A stretch of DNA of 64,000 nt. Source: Neurospora tetraspora. Its lineage: Eukaryota; Ascomycota; Sordariomycetes; Sordariales; Sordariaceae. Positions within the stretch are counted from its first letter, which is position 1, and each line of letters opens with the position of its first letter. Under the pieces are notes generated by a model that worked only from the letters and a program-made list of their open reading frames with translations, was not told the origin of the DNA and ran no database searches. The translations under genes and the position numbers were made by a program. The stretch spans positions 2,418,001-2,482,000 of the forward strand of contig NW_026944383.1 in NCBI RefSeq assembly GCF_033439725.1, read 5' to 3'. Below, piece by piece: positions 1-13,626 of this stretch.

Positions 1-3000
1 TACCCTTTTGATGTGCATTAGGCTAGCCGCCATCGAGGAATAGGTGTGCGGAGCCTTGGGACTGAACAAAACTGTGTGATTGCCGGGTAATGGGGGTATG
101 AATCGGGGGGGACAAAGCCATGCTGGGTCGGTCTAGAGTCGTTTGCCATGCGGGTCCGATTTGGCAGGCGCATCAACACATACAAGATGATTCCTGGACC
201 CCCTTGACGTGGATTCCTCAACGAATCCCTTTGTCATCTGGAGCTGGTTTTGACTGCGCATCAAACGAGAATTGCGTGCTATTGCTCTTGTTAGCTGGAA
301 GAACTGGCAATCACGTACTGACATAACGGCCAAGAACGAGGCATATGGCCAGCGTGGATGGGAAGAAGAGTAAGCTGGCTGTTATGCAGGGCTTATACAG
401 AGCGGCCGCTTGGTCGAGGCTGTCGGGATTCAGCGCGAGCGGGAAGTGTGTAGGTACAGAACACAGCACGGAGTTCTACCAGAACCCCCTTGCACGTTTA
501 GCAGAGCAAATTGGGCTCAGCGGGCCTCCATGGGGAGCTTCTTGAGCCCCACTGTGTAATAATACAATGGTACCAGATGGCCTAGCTCGAGGCCGAGCTG
601 GTCGCTGGGCCGGGATCACGGTGAACGAAGATGCGGTTTCTTGCTGTGTACCTGTGGTGTAAACAGTCAAATTTTCACCCCGTTCACACTCTCTGGGATG
701 GAAGAGGCGTTCGGGACGGCAACGCTCAACATCAGCCAGGGGGGCGCTGCCCCTGGTCACTTGCCAAGGGTACGGAGTGCCATATACTTCCCAGGGGGTA
801 AGCAGGGGGACAGGTGGTGGAGATAGCACCCAGAGGTCACTGCTGACAGGGATGAGGGACTTGCAAAATGTACGGTGCAGGACTAACTGTATCGCAGTAC
901 AAGTGGCCTGCTCAATGGTTCCTGGTCGGTGGTCACTGGATGGGCGGCGACGACAAAAAGGTACATTGGGGGACAAGTGATGTCCACGCAAGGTACCCGA
1001 GTGTACAGCCCCGTCCCTTCTCATAACCAGAACTCCTCAATGCGCGTCTCTGGAGAGCAAGCCTGTCATACTTGGTTGATGTAACCAACTGGCGGCTATT
1101 GTGCTCCCTTGGCTTTGACCTTGGGCCCGATAGACGCCGCTTAAGACCCATCGCATCATAGTGTAGACAACGAGAAAGAAAAAGCGCAAGATCGGCAGAG
1201 AAGAGAAAAAGACGGGCGACCATTCCAGTTCAAAGCAGCCATGTCTACATCCGACAGGCTACCAACTGGAAGGTAATACAACCTGTCCGTGCCCGAACGA
1301 AGTGCTTACCTTTGATGCTGGGTCGATCAACAAGGAGCCCCCAGCGGGCTGTTGTGATGTGTAGAGTTGAGCCTAGCGATCCGGTCAAGCTAACGTCGCT
1401 AGTGTGAGATTCGATGAGCGGGTAGCGGCTAACTTGACCAGCTCCAGGTGTATCGCCGAGTCCACAGAAGGTCAGGACAAACAGCCCGAAACCGGATTTT
1501 GTGATCTGTGTGATGGCATTAAGCTTCGAGTTCCAGAATGCTTGGATGAGAGATCGGGCTTGGAGCGACGGTGGATAATGCGCCGGCGCGGGGGCGGTAA
1601 AGTGGGCTCCGGGGCGGGCCACCTGATGAAAACGGTTGCGCCGGACCCCGCCGACTTTTGCGGATCCGAACAAGCCATTGAAAACGGGACCCGTAGGGCC
1701 GCGACCCAGTAGTATCAGGCTGAGCAGCTCTGGTCCGGGTTCTTGTTAGTGTTTGCTAGCGATGTCAGCTCAGGGACTAGCTAGCAAATATCAGGAAGGC
1801 ATGACTACCATTATTGTTCCATTTCGTCCATCATCTCCCAGCTGCTGCGGGCCCGAACGAAGTGCGATGCGACGGAGAGACGCTGTTTAAGTTTAGGCGA
1901 GTGACGTGTCCTTCCGCGGTTTTGTCGGGTTGCAATTAGGTGAAGTCGGGGGTCAAATCTTCAAGATGAGCGATAGTGCCGAGAAAGGAGTGCAACAGCA
2001 TTCTGCATGGTGATGGTTGATTGACTGTGTCCTGCTTTGGTCGGCTCTCTTTCGCCCAATCAGGGCACTGCTGCTGAAAAGGGAAAATGAGGGCAAATTC
2101 CGGTGTGACATCTGAGAGCCCTGAAGTTGTCCGACAAGTGAAGTGGGTGGTCTGAGATGAAAAGAAATCCGAGAACTTGAGTGACTGTCGAGCTGCAAGT
2201 AGGAAGTGGTTTGATGGCAGAGGCCCCCTCCATGCACGAGTCGCAGCTTCTGTTAATGTTCGGTCTCAAAAATTCTCACCTGGAAAACCTGTGCGAGCAT
2301 TTTGTGGCAAGCGCGATCAAGAGCACAGGAAATTGAACACCTTCTTTCCAGCCGAGGCATGAGAACAGTCGGCGGGAAAATCATAGCGCGCCAGGGGGGT
2401 CGTAGAAAATGATCAAAACAGAAAGGTTCATTCAGGAATCCTTGTCGTTGATCTGGCGGGGATGTTGCGATTTCCGCAGAAAGCGCCCGCCGCCAAGAAA
2501 ACGGATTGAGTTGCCGGCGGCACTTGACTGTGACAGGTCTGCAGACTCGAAAGATTACTTCAGTCTTGTCACCAGTGTCTTCTCTGTCTTCTCTGCGTCA
2601 ACAATGATCTCTTGTAACTTTTTTTCAACCTATGCACATGAAAGGGCCATCCGCACTGCCGAAAGATTCTTTCCTGCGAGATGCCCGCCTTGCCCGCCAC
2701 GGCAGTCTGAAAACAGCTGCCGGTCTTTCAGTGGACCCCGTCCGAGGGCGGCGCAGGTGAGCGAAGCCGGGAATCATGGGGCTTAACTGACAATTCAAGA
2801 ATTTCCTGGAGGCAGAGTCCAGTGTTATCAACTACAAGATGGTAAGCAGGCGACTCGTTTCAATGTAGTCCTTCTTGCACGATTTTGAGCATCACGCAAA
2901 TACACTGCAGGAGCTCACCTCGTTGTCGACCAAAGCACGAGAATTGCGGGTGCAACTCTGGTGGAGAGATTGGGGGCTTCAATGTCCAATCGCAACTCTT

Positions 3001-5075
3001 GCCGTTCCGTCGGGAACGCTAACCCTCTTTGGGCTATGTCTGCCTGGACCAGGCTCACTTCTGGTTAGCGTGTGTCTTGGCGGCCTGACAAGAAATGACT
3101 CGTGCTCCCGTCTTGCTGCGCTTCGTGCTGGTGCTGTGTCGTGCGCAATTGTGTGCAGCCGCAGATCTCTGTGATTCTTCAACACTTGTTGCGCGCTTCA
3201 AGTTCGCTTCCTTGCGAGAATGGAGGAAGGACACAACATCGAGGCGCGACACACTTCCAACATCATTTCCACTTCCCTTCGAACGCGCTTAGGATTCACT
3301 TCCATTGGCCGGAAAAGCCAGATCAAGCACCAGACTAAACCAAGGAGGACAATTCGCCGACCAACTTCACGACCAGGCGCGCGGGGAGAATGGGCAAAGC
3401 ACGCCATTGGCCCGGGTGAAGAGGGCCGCAACTTGGGGTCCCAGACTGCCAGTGCATGTTGTACCGTACGAATCTTCGCGATCCATCCTCCCGTCGTCCC
3501 GCCCACCGTTGACGTTACGGACATTCTGTCTGCGCTGTCCGCTAGAAATTGAAGCGACCTGAAGCCAAAAGGCCCGAGAAAACGGCTCTGTGCTACTGGT
3601 AGCCGAAATCATCGAGCCAACCTGGATAGGTAGCATATAACCATAGCTCCGTAAACCAGCAAATTGGCCTGCCCTTCACCTGCAAAAACGCAACGGGAGC
3701 CGGTTCCGCGACACCGACAGTATGTACTGGCACCATCGCGTCCTCTCGGTTCATCGCTAATCTTTTTCTCCCCGTTACCTTCCGCTGCTCCCCGCCTCGG
3801 AAGCGCGATTGTTAGGTGATCATCACCCCTCCATCTTGTCCACCGGGCTACCTATGAAGCCGGTCTGAAAGCTGTCTTGATCAGTTGAATCCATCCCCAA
3901 CCCTTGTCTCTGGGCTAGTTCATATTCATTCATGCTTGAACCGCCATCAACGTGAGCTTATCTGATGATATTCACAAAAGCTCTTGGGTGACGGCTGCGG
4001 ATCAGGCTCCCCTATTCAGGTTTTGCTTGGCCAAGACCCAGGTACCTCTCTCTAGACGTGGGCTTCTCCTTCGGCGTTACCTTGTCATATCCGGAGTTAT
4101 CTCCAGTGAGCCTGCATTGCTCTCAAAGCAGGCATTTAACCCCTGACAGATCTTCCCTACAAACGTTATACAAACCCTAACATCCAGTAAGTTGTTTACG
4201 AAGAATCACCGTTGTTAACCCTTCATCACCACCTCACCGGGGTAACCATGCTCGCTCATTGGTCTCTTCCTGGCTCATTTTGGCCCCTATTTGGGGCTGC
4301 GCGGGTCCTGCATTAGCCTGTCCTTGTGTCTGATCCGGACTAGGCTGGTCCCGCTGTGTGGGTGTGCAATGTCCAGGACTCCAGATGAGGTCCCTGTTCT
4401 GCCCGATAGGGTTGAGGATTTACCCAGGTCATCTCGTCTCCCGCTGGACCATTCTGTGTTCTTATATCAAGGTGTTGCCAATCCCTTTGCTAACGAGCGC
4501 AATACCTGGCTTGTCGGATGGAGCTTGTTCAGAGCCGATATGAAAGACACCTCTCGCGGGCGCAGCATCCGCAGCTCATACGTGTGGAGGGCACAGTGAA
4601 GGTTCCCAAAGCATTACTGCTTTACGAGATCTACCGTCCGGCCCCCAAGGTAAGAACTTCTTTTCAACCTTTGGGTCTCTGAACTGCCTGGCCTGCAAGG
4701 CTTGGACTCTTGGCATATCCTGGCCGTGGCTCATCGGTTCCATGGCAATTCACCCCTACGATTCAGTGGTTGACAAAAACTGTCTACAATGGGCGCTTCC
4801 CACAAAGCCACTGGGAATTCACCATGAGGAGCCTAAATAGCGGCCAACGTTGCATCCAACAGCACGGCACGATTTGGAAGACTTTCCGAGGCCCAAAACC
4901 CCCCTCTGACAAAAACTGACCGTACAAGTCCAGGGCCGGGATGGTTATTTAGCTGCACCACGGCTGCACTGCCGCCCCTTGGGTTACGGTTAAGGTGAAT
5001 GCAACATCCGCTTTTCTGCAAGGTGCCCCAAGCAGAGAACGATGAGATGATGTAAAGTCCTGCTCAAATTCACTA
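1..5075. other. Gene-free stretch, ordinary GC
   Basis: I find no open frame here that I can support as a gene. The longest frames (up to about 180 codons) have random-looking composition, overlap each other on both strands and show no family motif. The stretch is not AT-rich like the two transposon relics further on, so it is not RIP-decayed DNA. It could hold untranslated RNA, long leaders or regulatory DNA, but I see no direct sign. Confidence 0.5.
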
Positions 5076-5220
5076 CCGTATTATCTCGCGAAATTGAGAT
5101 CCGGTTAGGCAGGGTTAAAGGTGTTGGTCAACTACATACATCGGGCATACATGCCTTTTTACACCTTTAACCCTGCGTTGTGCCTGCCTAACCGGATCTC
5201 AATTTCGCGAGATAATACGG
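5076..5220. mobile_element. MITE with long terminal inverted repeats and TA duplication
   Basis: A 145-bp snap-back element. The outer 37 bases of each end (5076-5112 and 5184-5220) are perfect inverted repeats starting CCGTATTATCTCGCG. The inverted repeat then continues inward on both arms, with an extra 11 or so bases in the right arm, before a loop of about 38 bases. It is flanked by TA at 5074-5075 and 5221-5222, the duplication typical of Tc1/mariner transposition. It has no coding capacity, so it would need a transposase from elsewhere. The perfect outer arms and lack of C-to-T decay suggest a recent insertion, or one too short for RIP. Confidence 0.88.
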
Positions 5221-8200
5221 TACGTTCTAGGTTGAGAGCTTACGGGCCCATATTCCAAATAACTCGAAAATCACTACATCACACTTTTCGCCGACTGAAA
5301 TGGGTCAATATTCTCAGATGGACACCACATGGACACAAGCGGAAGGTTTAAGCGACAAGTGGATCAGACCCTGCAAGAGCGCAACCGCAAGTCCATCTTC
5401 CCATCTCGCGCGGTCGGGGAAAGCGCGTCCTACTTCCGCCGACGATTTCAGTCCCGACCGTTCGTGCCTGCCCTTTCCACGACCCTGTCATGCCAGTCAT
5501 GTGTTGGGCAAGTGCTGGCTCCCAGTCCTGCCCGGCAAGACAGCCCTGACATCTCCGGTCACGGTATTTCCGTAATTCCGTTCTCCTGGGTCAGGCTGCT
5601 TCCCCAGGTCCCCAAATTCTCCCCGCCTGTTTGAACTCACACATTTTACCTACTTTGCACTCCCACTCCCGTCCCTCAAGTCTGGTTGCAAGCTTTCTGC
5701 GGAAAAGAACTAAATCACTCGATTTGACACCTCGCATTCTTTTTCTTTTTCAATTTCTTCAAGCTTGTTCACCATTTTCGGTCTTAACTTGGCATCCTTT
5801 TTGCTTCATCCAATTCATGATCGCTCTCAACTACAGTTCTGCGAGTGCTATCTGCCTTGCAGTGGGCTTAGCCCAGCCTTGCCGAAGTGCTAGCACCTCA
5901 CCGAGTGGTTTTCCCTCCCGTCCTTCATTTCGGTAACATCCCAGAGCTCTATGATCACAGAGATCCAGCAGTCAAGTGGTGTCTCGGGGATCCGGCCCCC
6001 ACACTCCCGATCTAAGCCCTTAGAAATTTTCCATTTGACGACCCTTCACCATGAGCCAGCTGGAGGTGAGATACAACAAGCACGCACTCGCAATTTTTGG
6101 CAATACTTCATACAGTTGCATTCGTCTTAGCGAGGTGGTAACATGATGAGGCACAGTTGTCTCGAGACCTGCTCTTGCGGTCACACTACCAAACTCCCCT
6201 TGCTATCGGCTGGGGCTTTCAGTTCCTGTGTGCATGGGACGATGAGATACCGAGAGGATATGAATCGTTTCATTACCAAAGGATCGTGGCCTCAACTCGG
6301 CCCCAATCTACAAGACCCGTCCCAAAATCGCAACCATAAGCAGGGCGCAGGTGAACAGAGACAACTTGACATTTTCATATCGTCAACTCTGTTAACACAT
6401 GCTTAGGATGTCAGAAGACGTGGCCCGTCTCCAAACCAAATATTGGCCTTTCCTCGTAAGGAACTTGTTTTGTTTTTTCCCGCGCTTAAATGAGCCTTGG
6501 AGCCAACAGCATTTCTCACATGGCAAGTGCCGCGTCTCCAACGTGCGTAAACAGGAGGAGGCTTGGCGCCGAATTTTGTCTGCGAGCCTGATTCGCGTGG
6601 CGTAGGTGTGTCAAGGTCTCTACCGTCCTATCTGCAGCCCTGCCGGATCAGGCGGGAAGGAAGATGATATGTGCGTGATGCCGGAAAGCTTGTTCGTCAA
6701 GCTGTATCAGATATTGTGCGCAGTCGAATCTCGATATCGCATCATGGACACTCGTCAGTTGTGATTTAGTTTCTACCGCCTCACCAACAACGTTGTCATC
6801 AAGTATGATTTGCTAGGAAAAGGCTTTGGGAACTTCTTCATACCTTCGCTTTGTTCAGTGCTCGCGATGGAATAGGTCCGAATGGGTACACGTCTGTTGG
6901 CCCTGCTCTGGCACTCCAGCGGGGAAACCGGGCAAGGAATTTTACCTGTTGGATACTATACTGACGTCTACATTGGGGGCTAGATTCTGTCCCTCCTTCC
7001 TATCAGGTCCCGCCTTCATTGTGTCCGGTGGCATATCGCGCGATGGACCACAGCATGTGCAGTTTCGATCCTCTTTCCCCACTCCCTCTCCCGCTCTCTC
7101 GTCTTTCGAAGCCTGATGCTGTTTTCGCCTAAGGGTCGATAGGGAAATCCAGCTTTACACGAGATGCGTTCCATTTCTCATCTGGCCGCACCTACTACTG
7201 CCCGCTCCCCATTTCCCTCCTCCCCCGACTCAAGCCCGCAAATTCTCCAGGATTCATAATGCTCGCCACTGCATTCTGTTCCGTGTGGAAATGGCTATAT
7301 CACTGGGAAGTGGGCAAGTTGCGCGTCTGTTTCATGATCATCACCCAGATAATGCAACAGTCATATTTGGCATACATCATCACTACCTCTACGAATTGTG
7401 TTCGGCTAGATAGTTCATACCTTGAATATCTGGCTATCACTTCACATCTTCCACATCGAACGCGTTGTTTTGGTCATTCCCCATGCTTTTACTCGCACCC
7501 TCCTCTGCGTCTCCTTTCAGTCTGTCCGGAGTCTACGAGGCCTCAGCGCTACTCAGTGTTGCATAATCTGTCAGCTCGACCATGTGTGATCTTGACCGAT
7601 GAACTCTCTAAGCAGCAGAGGATTGTAGTTCAATATCCCACAGGTACTATACCTGCTATACTTCGTCGCTCAGCCTGGAAGGGCGGAATGGACAGTGAAA
7701 GTTTAAGTGGCTTGCACTGTTGACTCTGTTCCTTGACATTTTTGGCCTACCAAGTCCTGATTTGCCAGAATTTGTGCTTTCCTCATTCCCCAGAAACTGC
7801 GGTGCAAAACCTTTCCGTCTTTTCCGGTCGCTCAGCACGGTCATCACCTACACAGACCGAGCTTGGCACCGTCGAGAAGGGCTGGGTCACTGTGAGATGA
7901 AAAATAAATGATGGTCAAAAAGAGACTGGTCAAATCGGTTACCGGGCACTCCGGGGTAAGCCTCGAATGAGGTCCCGGCCAGCCGACAGCCGCCATCTAT
8001 CACAAAATATCTGGCCCATTAGCGGACACAGCTAAAGTCTAGACAATGCATTCGAGACCATCAAGCGCTGCATAAGAACGTGGTTATACTTGCAGCACAT
8101 GATCTCCCGCCTTTGCGTCGACCTTTGCATTTTTCCTCAGTCCGATTTTGTCTTCGAACTTTACGTATAATGCACACATCGCATGGTACGAAGCGGGATC

Positions 8201-11200
8201 AAACACACTCGGCTAGCCTGTCATTATTCTCGCCGTGTTGCGGCTCGTTAGCATCAACACCACTGCATGTCCGAGCCGTACATGCATTGCAGGTGCATAA
8301 GTTTGTTTATTCGCAGAGCCTATGGGAACATGAAAAACCTATCATGAGGGTTCTAAAGCGGAAATAAGATTTCCACTTCGGGACCGATCCATACGGGGTA
8401 AATCAGTTTTGCGATTCACGTTCTCATCGCCACACATGCCTCCGCGTCATCATGCGGCTGTTTGTGGTATCCACGGCTCGCCGTAATCCAGACTATGGAG
8501 TTTTGCATATCTGAAATCCGTGGCCAACCCGAGAATGCGTCTATACGGAGGTGCCTGCTTGAGAGGGCTTGCATCTGAAGTGATGATGCATACGTCCGAA
8601 TTGCCTCTGCGTTTCATGTGCTGCTTCATGTACCTGGACAAGCAAGGGATTGGAATATTAGTGCGAATAAAGTTAGGGTTAGATTAATGATGAGGTTGGT
8701 GATGGTTACTGGGTCACTGGGCTGTTGTGATCTGCGGGCATAGAATTGTGTGCCGTATGTACGAAATAGAGCTACCAAGGGGTAAGTAAAGATGTAGACG
8801 ACCTGAAATTGCTAACGCCAGCATAGATACATTCGGTATGACTTTACGAGAGGTGCTTGGGACGCATGGAGGGGAGTTCAGGTAAGATTATCTGTCGAGG
8901 GTCCCATATATTGACGAGCGAGGCAATATTCTTGATCTCACCTGCTAACATTACTCTCGTTGTCGGTAGATAATCACCGAGGAATGAGTGTCTGAGGTGA
9001 CACGGCGCTGGAAAGGGCCAAGCCTAACAGCTCTGTCATTCTCGACTCGTCATCATTTTGGTGGAGTTATTCAGACATGCATCACCACTGGCAGCGAGTG
9101 CATTGCCTCCCGTCCCAATCTGCGCCTTCTCAGGAATATCACTCCCAGGGGAGGTACCACGACTTGGCACCCGAGGCAGCGGCAAAAGAAGGCGGGAACT
9201 GCTTTCAGTGTCTGCTTGCGAGAAGATGGCTTCTTCCTCCAGTGCTAATCAACACGGTTGAGCTCAGCACTGGGCTCGCCGCAAGCTAGTACGTGCTACG
9301 TATCTTGATGTATCCGAGTGTCTTCATGGATGTCTCGAAGTGTCTTGCTTCTGTACCTCGAAGTATCTCGGGCAGTGTGTTGACGTTGTAGGCCCAACCA
9401 GCTATTGAGCCGGAGTGGAGTAAATGGGAACTCCTTTCGGAATGTGACAGAGCTGCTTCCTCGGTAAGCGATATCAGTTAGGTGAGGCGTGGACTGAAGC
9501 CGGCAAAGCCAAGATACCTTCAGCATAGCACTTACACGCACACGGTGTCTCGTATCGAAGTATTGCGGTCCGGCGGTGACTGACTGAGAGGTTTATTCAC
9601 AGCATCCTCTTACACTCTTTGGCAATTCTCTTTCTTCGCCACAGTAGAGTGTGATAATGTTGGAACCGGTCTGGCCGGGTTGTTGGCCGGTCGAGCCGGC
9701 TACCCAGTTGGTTCTGGCTTTCACCAGGTTATTACGCAGGGTCTTTGGAGTGCGAGTGTCTAGGCTCTAGTCTAGTCTACCGGAACATTCCACTATGCTG
9801 AGAGCAGCAAGACCTCTGTCATGGAACTGACTGTGAGATCATGGTGGAGTGACAGAAGGAAGTGACGGGCAGACGCATGCGGAGACGGACGCAGAAGCGG
9901 AAGGTGCTTGGGGACTAACAAGGTTTGGAATATGGAATCTTGGAGCCTGCAGTAAATCACTGCGAACACCAACAGGCCAAGATGGAAAAAGACCGAGGTC
10001 GTAGAACTTGCAACACTGTCTTGAGAGTTGAGTGACTGGCCGAGCAGTGACGGTGCGGTCTGGCATCAACAAGAACGTATGCGGCCAGGTAGGCGACCTG
10101 GTAGGGTGATCAGGTAGTCGGTTTGTTTGTACAACCGGGGAGTGTACCCTTCCCTTGTGTTGCGACGATGCTGGCTCGATTCTGAAGCCTGCAATCCTGG
10201 TAATGCAACGGCGTTCGCACTTCCCATCGCATCCGACTTTCTCTTCCTCCCACTTCCACTTTCTTCGACATGGCCACCTGCAGTGCCTTCCACATTCATC
10301 ACTTTTTCCCCGCAGTTTCTAGACTGGACCGGAAGGCGATGTCGTCAAAGGGCGCAACCAACTGCCATTCTAACGACCAACAGAAGGAGCAATCGCCAAC
10401 AGAAGGTCGAGATAATCTGTTGCCGGCGCGGCTACTAGGCGGTTGGCAGCATGATCACCAACGCCGCATCCGCCCTTACATCCATGTCCCGTTCACCACC
10501 ACAACCTACCTAGCTCGGCATCTCAATTGACGACGACAACTTCTGCCATGATCCACCATCCCACGCTATCGGCGAGCCCCCAAATCTGGGGGAGGGAAGA
10601 AAAAAGCAAAAGTTGTTTCAATACTCCTTCGGCTGTTTCTGAAACACTAGAAGCATGGCAAAAATTGTGCGACTAGTCCCGGCATAGAAAACACTCCGGA
10701 ATGTGGCGGCGCGCACCAAAAGATGCAATGCATCCATCCTTCGTTAGGTTGCTTCGCATGAATCTCGCATTGCGGCTCTTTCTCCTTCAGGTACGCCATA
10801 CGACAACCACAGTCTAGATCATGGACGACAGTGCTTATCGAGAGAGTGACAGGTTGTGACTTACAGAGCTGAAAAAGGTACACAAACAAAACAGCAACAG
10901 TAACAACCACATCGCGATCGCTTTTCAACGCTTTTTCACCGCTCCTTCACCAATCAAATCTCCACAAGGTGAGTCCTGATGACTTCAGTACGGCTTTGGA
11001 CTAGCCATGTTCCTGGACATCCAAGCTGGATTGAACAGCCCTCTCCCCACACAGCCAAAGCTGGCTACCATCAGTGCACCTGGGGACTCATCCCGAACAA
11101 AACCTATCGTTATCGTGTCGGTGGCCAACGGAACTACCAACATGCTCGCCCCAGTTTCTCAAGATCACTGTGAACAAAGCATATCATATTATCTCTTCAC

Positions 11201-12310
11201 CAACTTGGTTATTTCCCAGGATAGTCTGATTCATCATGACGAATCCCATTCCCGGCCTTTGCGTTTCCTGCTTGTTTTCATCTCATGACAAGATTTCGAA
11301 CCTTGACTCTTCAACAGACTTTCCAATGATGCACACTGCATGCCAAGTAGCTGCACGATCAAGAATGATGCTGCCTCCAGATGCATTCGGGAGAGATGCG
11401 CGATACGACATTTACCCGTTCGTACCTGCGTCTGCGTCTAGTGCTGCTGAAGCCGGATGGCCCGCGAGCGGTGACCTGCCATTCTCCATCTGGCATCACC
11501 AACAGACACACCGCATCTGCATCCGCATCGCATGTACGTAAGTAAGTAATGTACGACCGGCCCGAGGGACGGGAATGACATACAGCAGCTTGCTTGCAGT
11601 TGCAAATGGAATTGCAGAGTTGCGGTGCGACCAACCAACACAACGAAGATCATCTCGATTCGGCGAGGTCTGAGGCCTTCTATGCTCTAGTCGTACCACG
11701 TGCTCTAGCTAGGAGAAGAAGGTGAACCCAATGCTAGACTAGGGCGAAGTGTTCTCGACTGTGTTGGGTGTAAGTGACTAAGTACTGGGCTGCAACTAAT
11801 CCCACGCCTGTTCGCCGATCCCCCAAGGTCTCAAGGATGGCCGCAGACTCGACGGCGATCAAACGTTGAAATGACAACCGTGATAGGTTTACCCTGTTTC
11901 TTCGACGACTACTGAATGGACTTGGAATCCAATTTCAGACCGTATCGAATGCATTACAGGGCATGGCAGTATGATGGCTCGAGGATGGCCTCGGTTCATC
12001 TACCGGGTTTCTCAATCGACTGCAAGGCACCGCCTCTCTCATGCCTTGACACTATACGCAAACCCCCCAGCATAATACTGTGCGACATTAGGACGGACTG
12101 CTCACTACCGAGCCCACCAAGGTCCGAATTTGAGGAAACCAAACTTATGCAATGCAATGCACTATCATGTACATCACGGTACCTGCATCCGCTAATTATG
12201 CACCGTACACGCATACCCGCTAACGGTAGTTGTCAGAGGCCAGGGGATCTACTGGGCGTGCACGTGCCTAGTTGGATTGGGATATGCGGGATTTTTACTT
12301 GGATGCTAGA
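5221..12310. other. Gene-free stretch, ordinary GC
   Basis: About 7 kb with no frame that looks like a conserved protein. The longest frame (7259-7723, 154 codons, + strand) has no recognisable domain and no convincing splice partners. Pyrimidine-rich runs and possible splice-like sites occur, so an untranslated transcript is possible but not shown. Around 9300-9370 a short TGTCTCGAAGTGTCTT-like motif recurs imperfectly. Nothing else is evident. Confidence 0.45.
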
Positions 12311-12333
12311 GCTTTAAGTCTGTAGAGACAGTC

Positions 12334-12352
12334 TTATATATATATATATATA
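12334..12352. repeat. (TA)n microsatellite at left edge of AT-rich island
   Basis: A run of alternating T and A marks the sharp change from ordinary-GC DNA to the AT-rich Copia relic. Confidence 0.9.
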
Positions 12353-13626
12353 CAATTAAGCTACGTTGAACCTATATTGATTATTACTAGTAATATTACA
12401 ATTAAGAGTCTTATTGATTTAATTATTGAAGTTATCGCTAGTAATAATAACGATAACTGATTAAATAATTGCTAATAATGTCTACGATTAAAATTAATAG
12501 CGTTGTTTTTAACGGCCCTAGGGATTGGCCGGCCTAGGAAGATGCTTTTATTTTTATAACTTAGGATTTAAGTTTTTGGAAGTATATCGATCTAGATAAC
12601 TGTGTTCTTTAGCCGATTAAATTAGTAGAATTAAGTATTACTAGTTATTAAAGAGGAGATTCCCGTTGGAGAAATTAGGGAAGTTAAAAAGGATAGGGAT
12701 ATTGTTCTATTTATTATTATTAAGCTATACAGCTTCTATTATAAGTACGATTATTATAATTATATAATTGAGAAGTTAGATTAGTGTGTAGAGGTTAAGA
12801 CCTTTTTTAATTTAAGTATTAAAAATATTATATTAAGTTGCTAAATATTTAAAACCGTTAAAAATAATTACTAGGAAATTAATTTTATTAAATATATTAA
12901 TTTATACGAGTAGTACGATAATTTTAGTAAATTTACTACTTTTAACGACCGTAAGGTAAAGAAGTTCGCCCGGGTTAGATTTATTAATATTTTTAAACTC
13001 TTTAATAGAGTGAATTATAATTAGTATAATTAGACCTTTTATTAAGAGGCGGTTTTAGCCCTCTATATTGTTAGAGGAATTATTAGAGTAGATAAATTAG
13101 ATTTGTAGTTCTTAGAATTCTATATAGTTATAACGTTGAATTACTAATTTTAGTATAATAAAGAGATTGAGAAAAACTTTAATTTTAAAATCTCTTTCTA
13201 TATTATAGTTAAGGATTTTTGTAAGGTAGTAATAACGAATATTATGTAGGGAAAGGGTTACGCCCTTTTATTTAAGGGTATTATATTTGCGGTTATATTA
13301 GGTAGTGAATGTATTAAGGAGGACGCTCCTAACGATCAATAAAACCCTAGTTTGGAGGTAGAAGGATAGGGAGAGGCTATAAGTAAAAATAGTAAAGTTA
13401 AGAAGAATATTAATAAGAATAAGCGTACTTCCTCCTTATCCTTACTAGTAAATAAATAATTGTATTAATCCCTATATAAATTTTGTAAGTAGCTGGGCTA
13501 TAATTTGGATAAGTACTATTACGTTAGGTTATAGTTAGCTTATAAAGGCTAAATTAAAAATCTTACTATTAAAAAGCGTATATACGATAATTTAAAGAAG
13601 GATAAAATATTTGAAAAGGCTATTAA

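Noticed and set aside
476-1024. 182-codon open frame on the - strand
   Set aside because: Arg/Pro/Cys-rich without motif or splice partners; consistent with a random frame in GC-balanced DNA.
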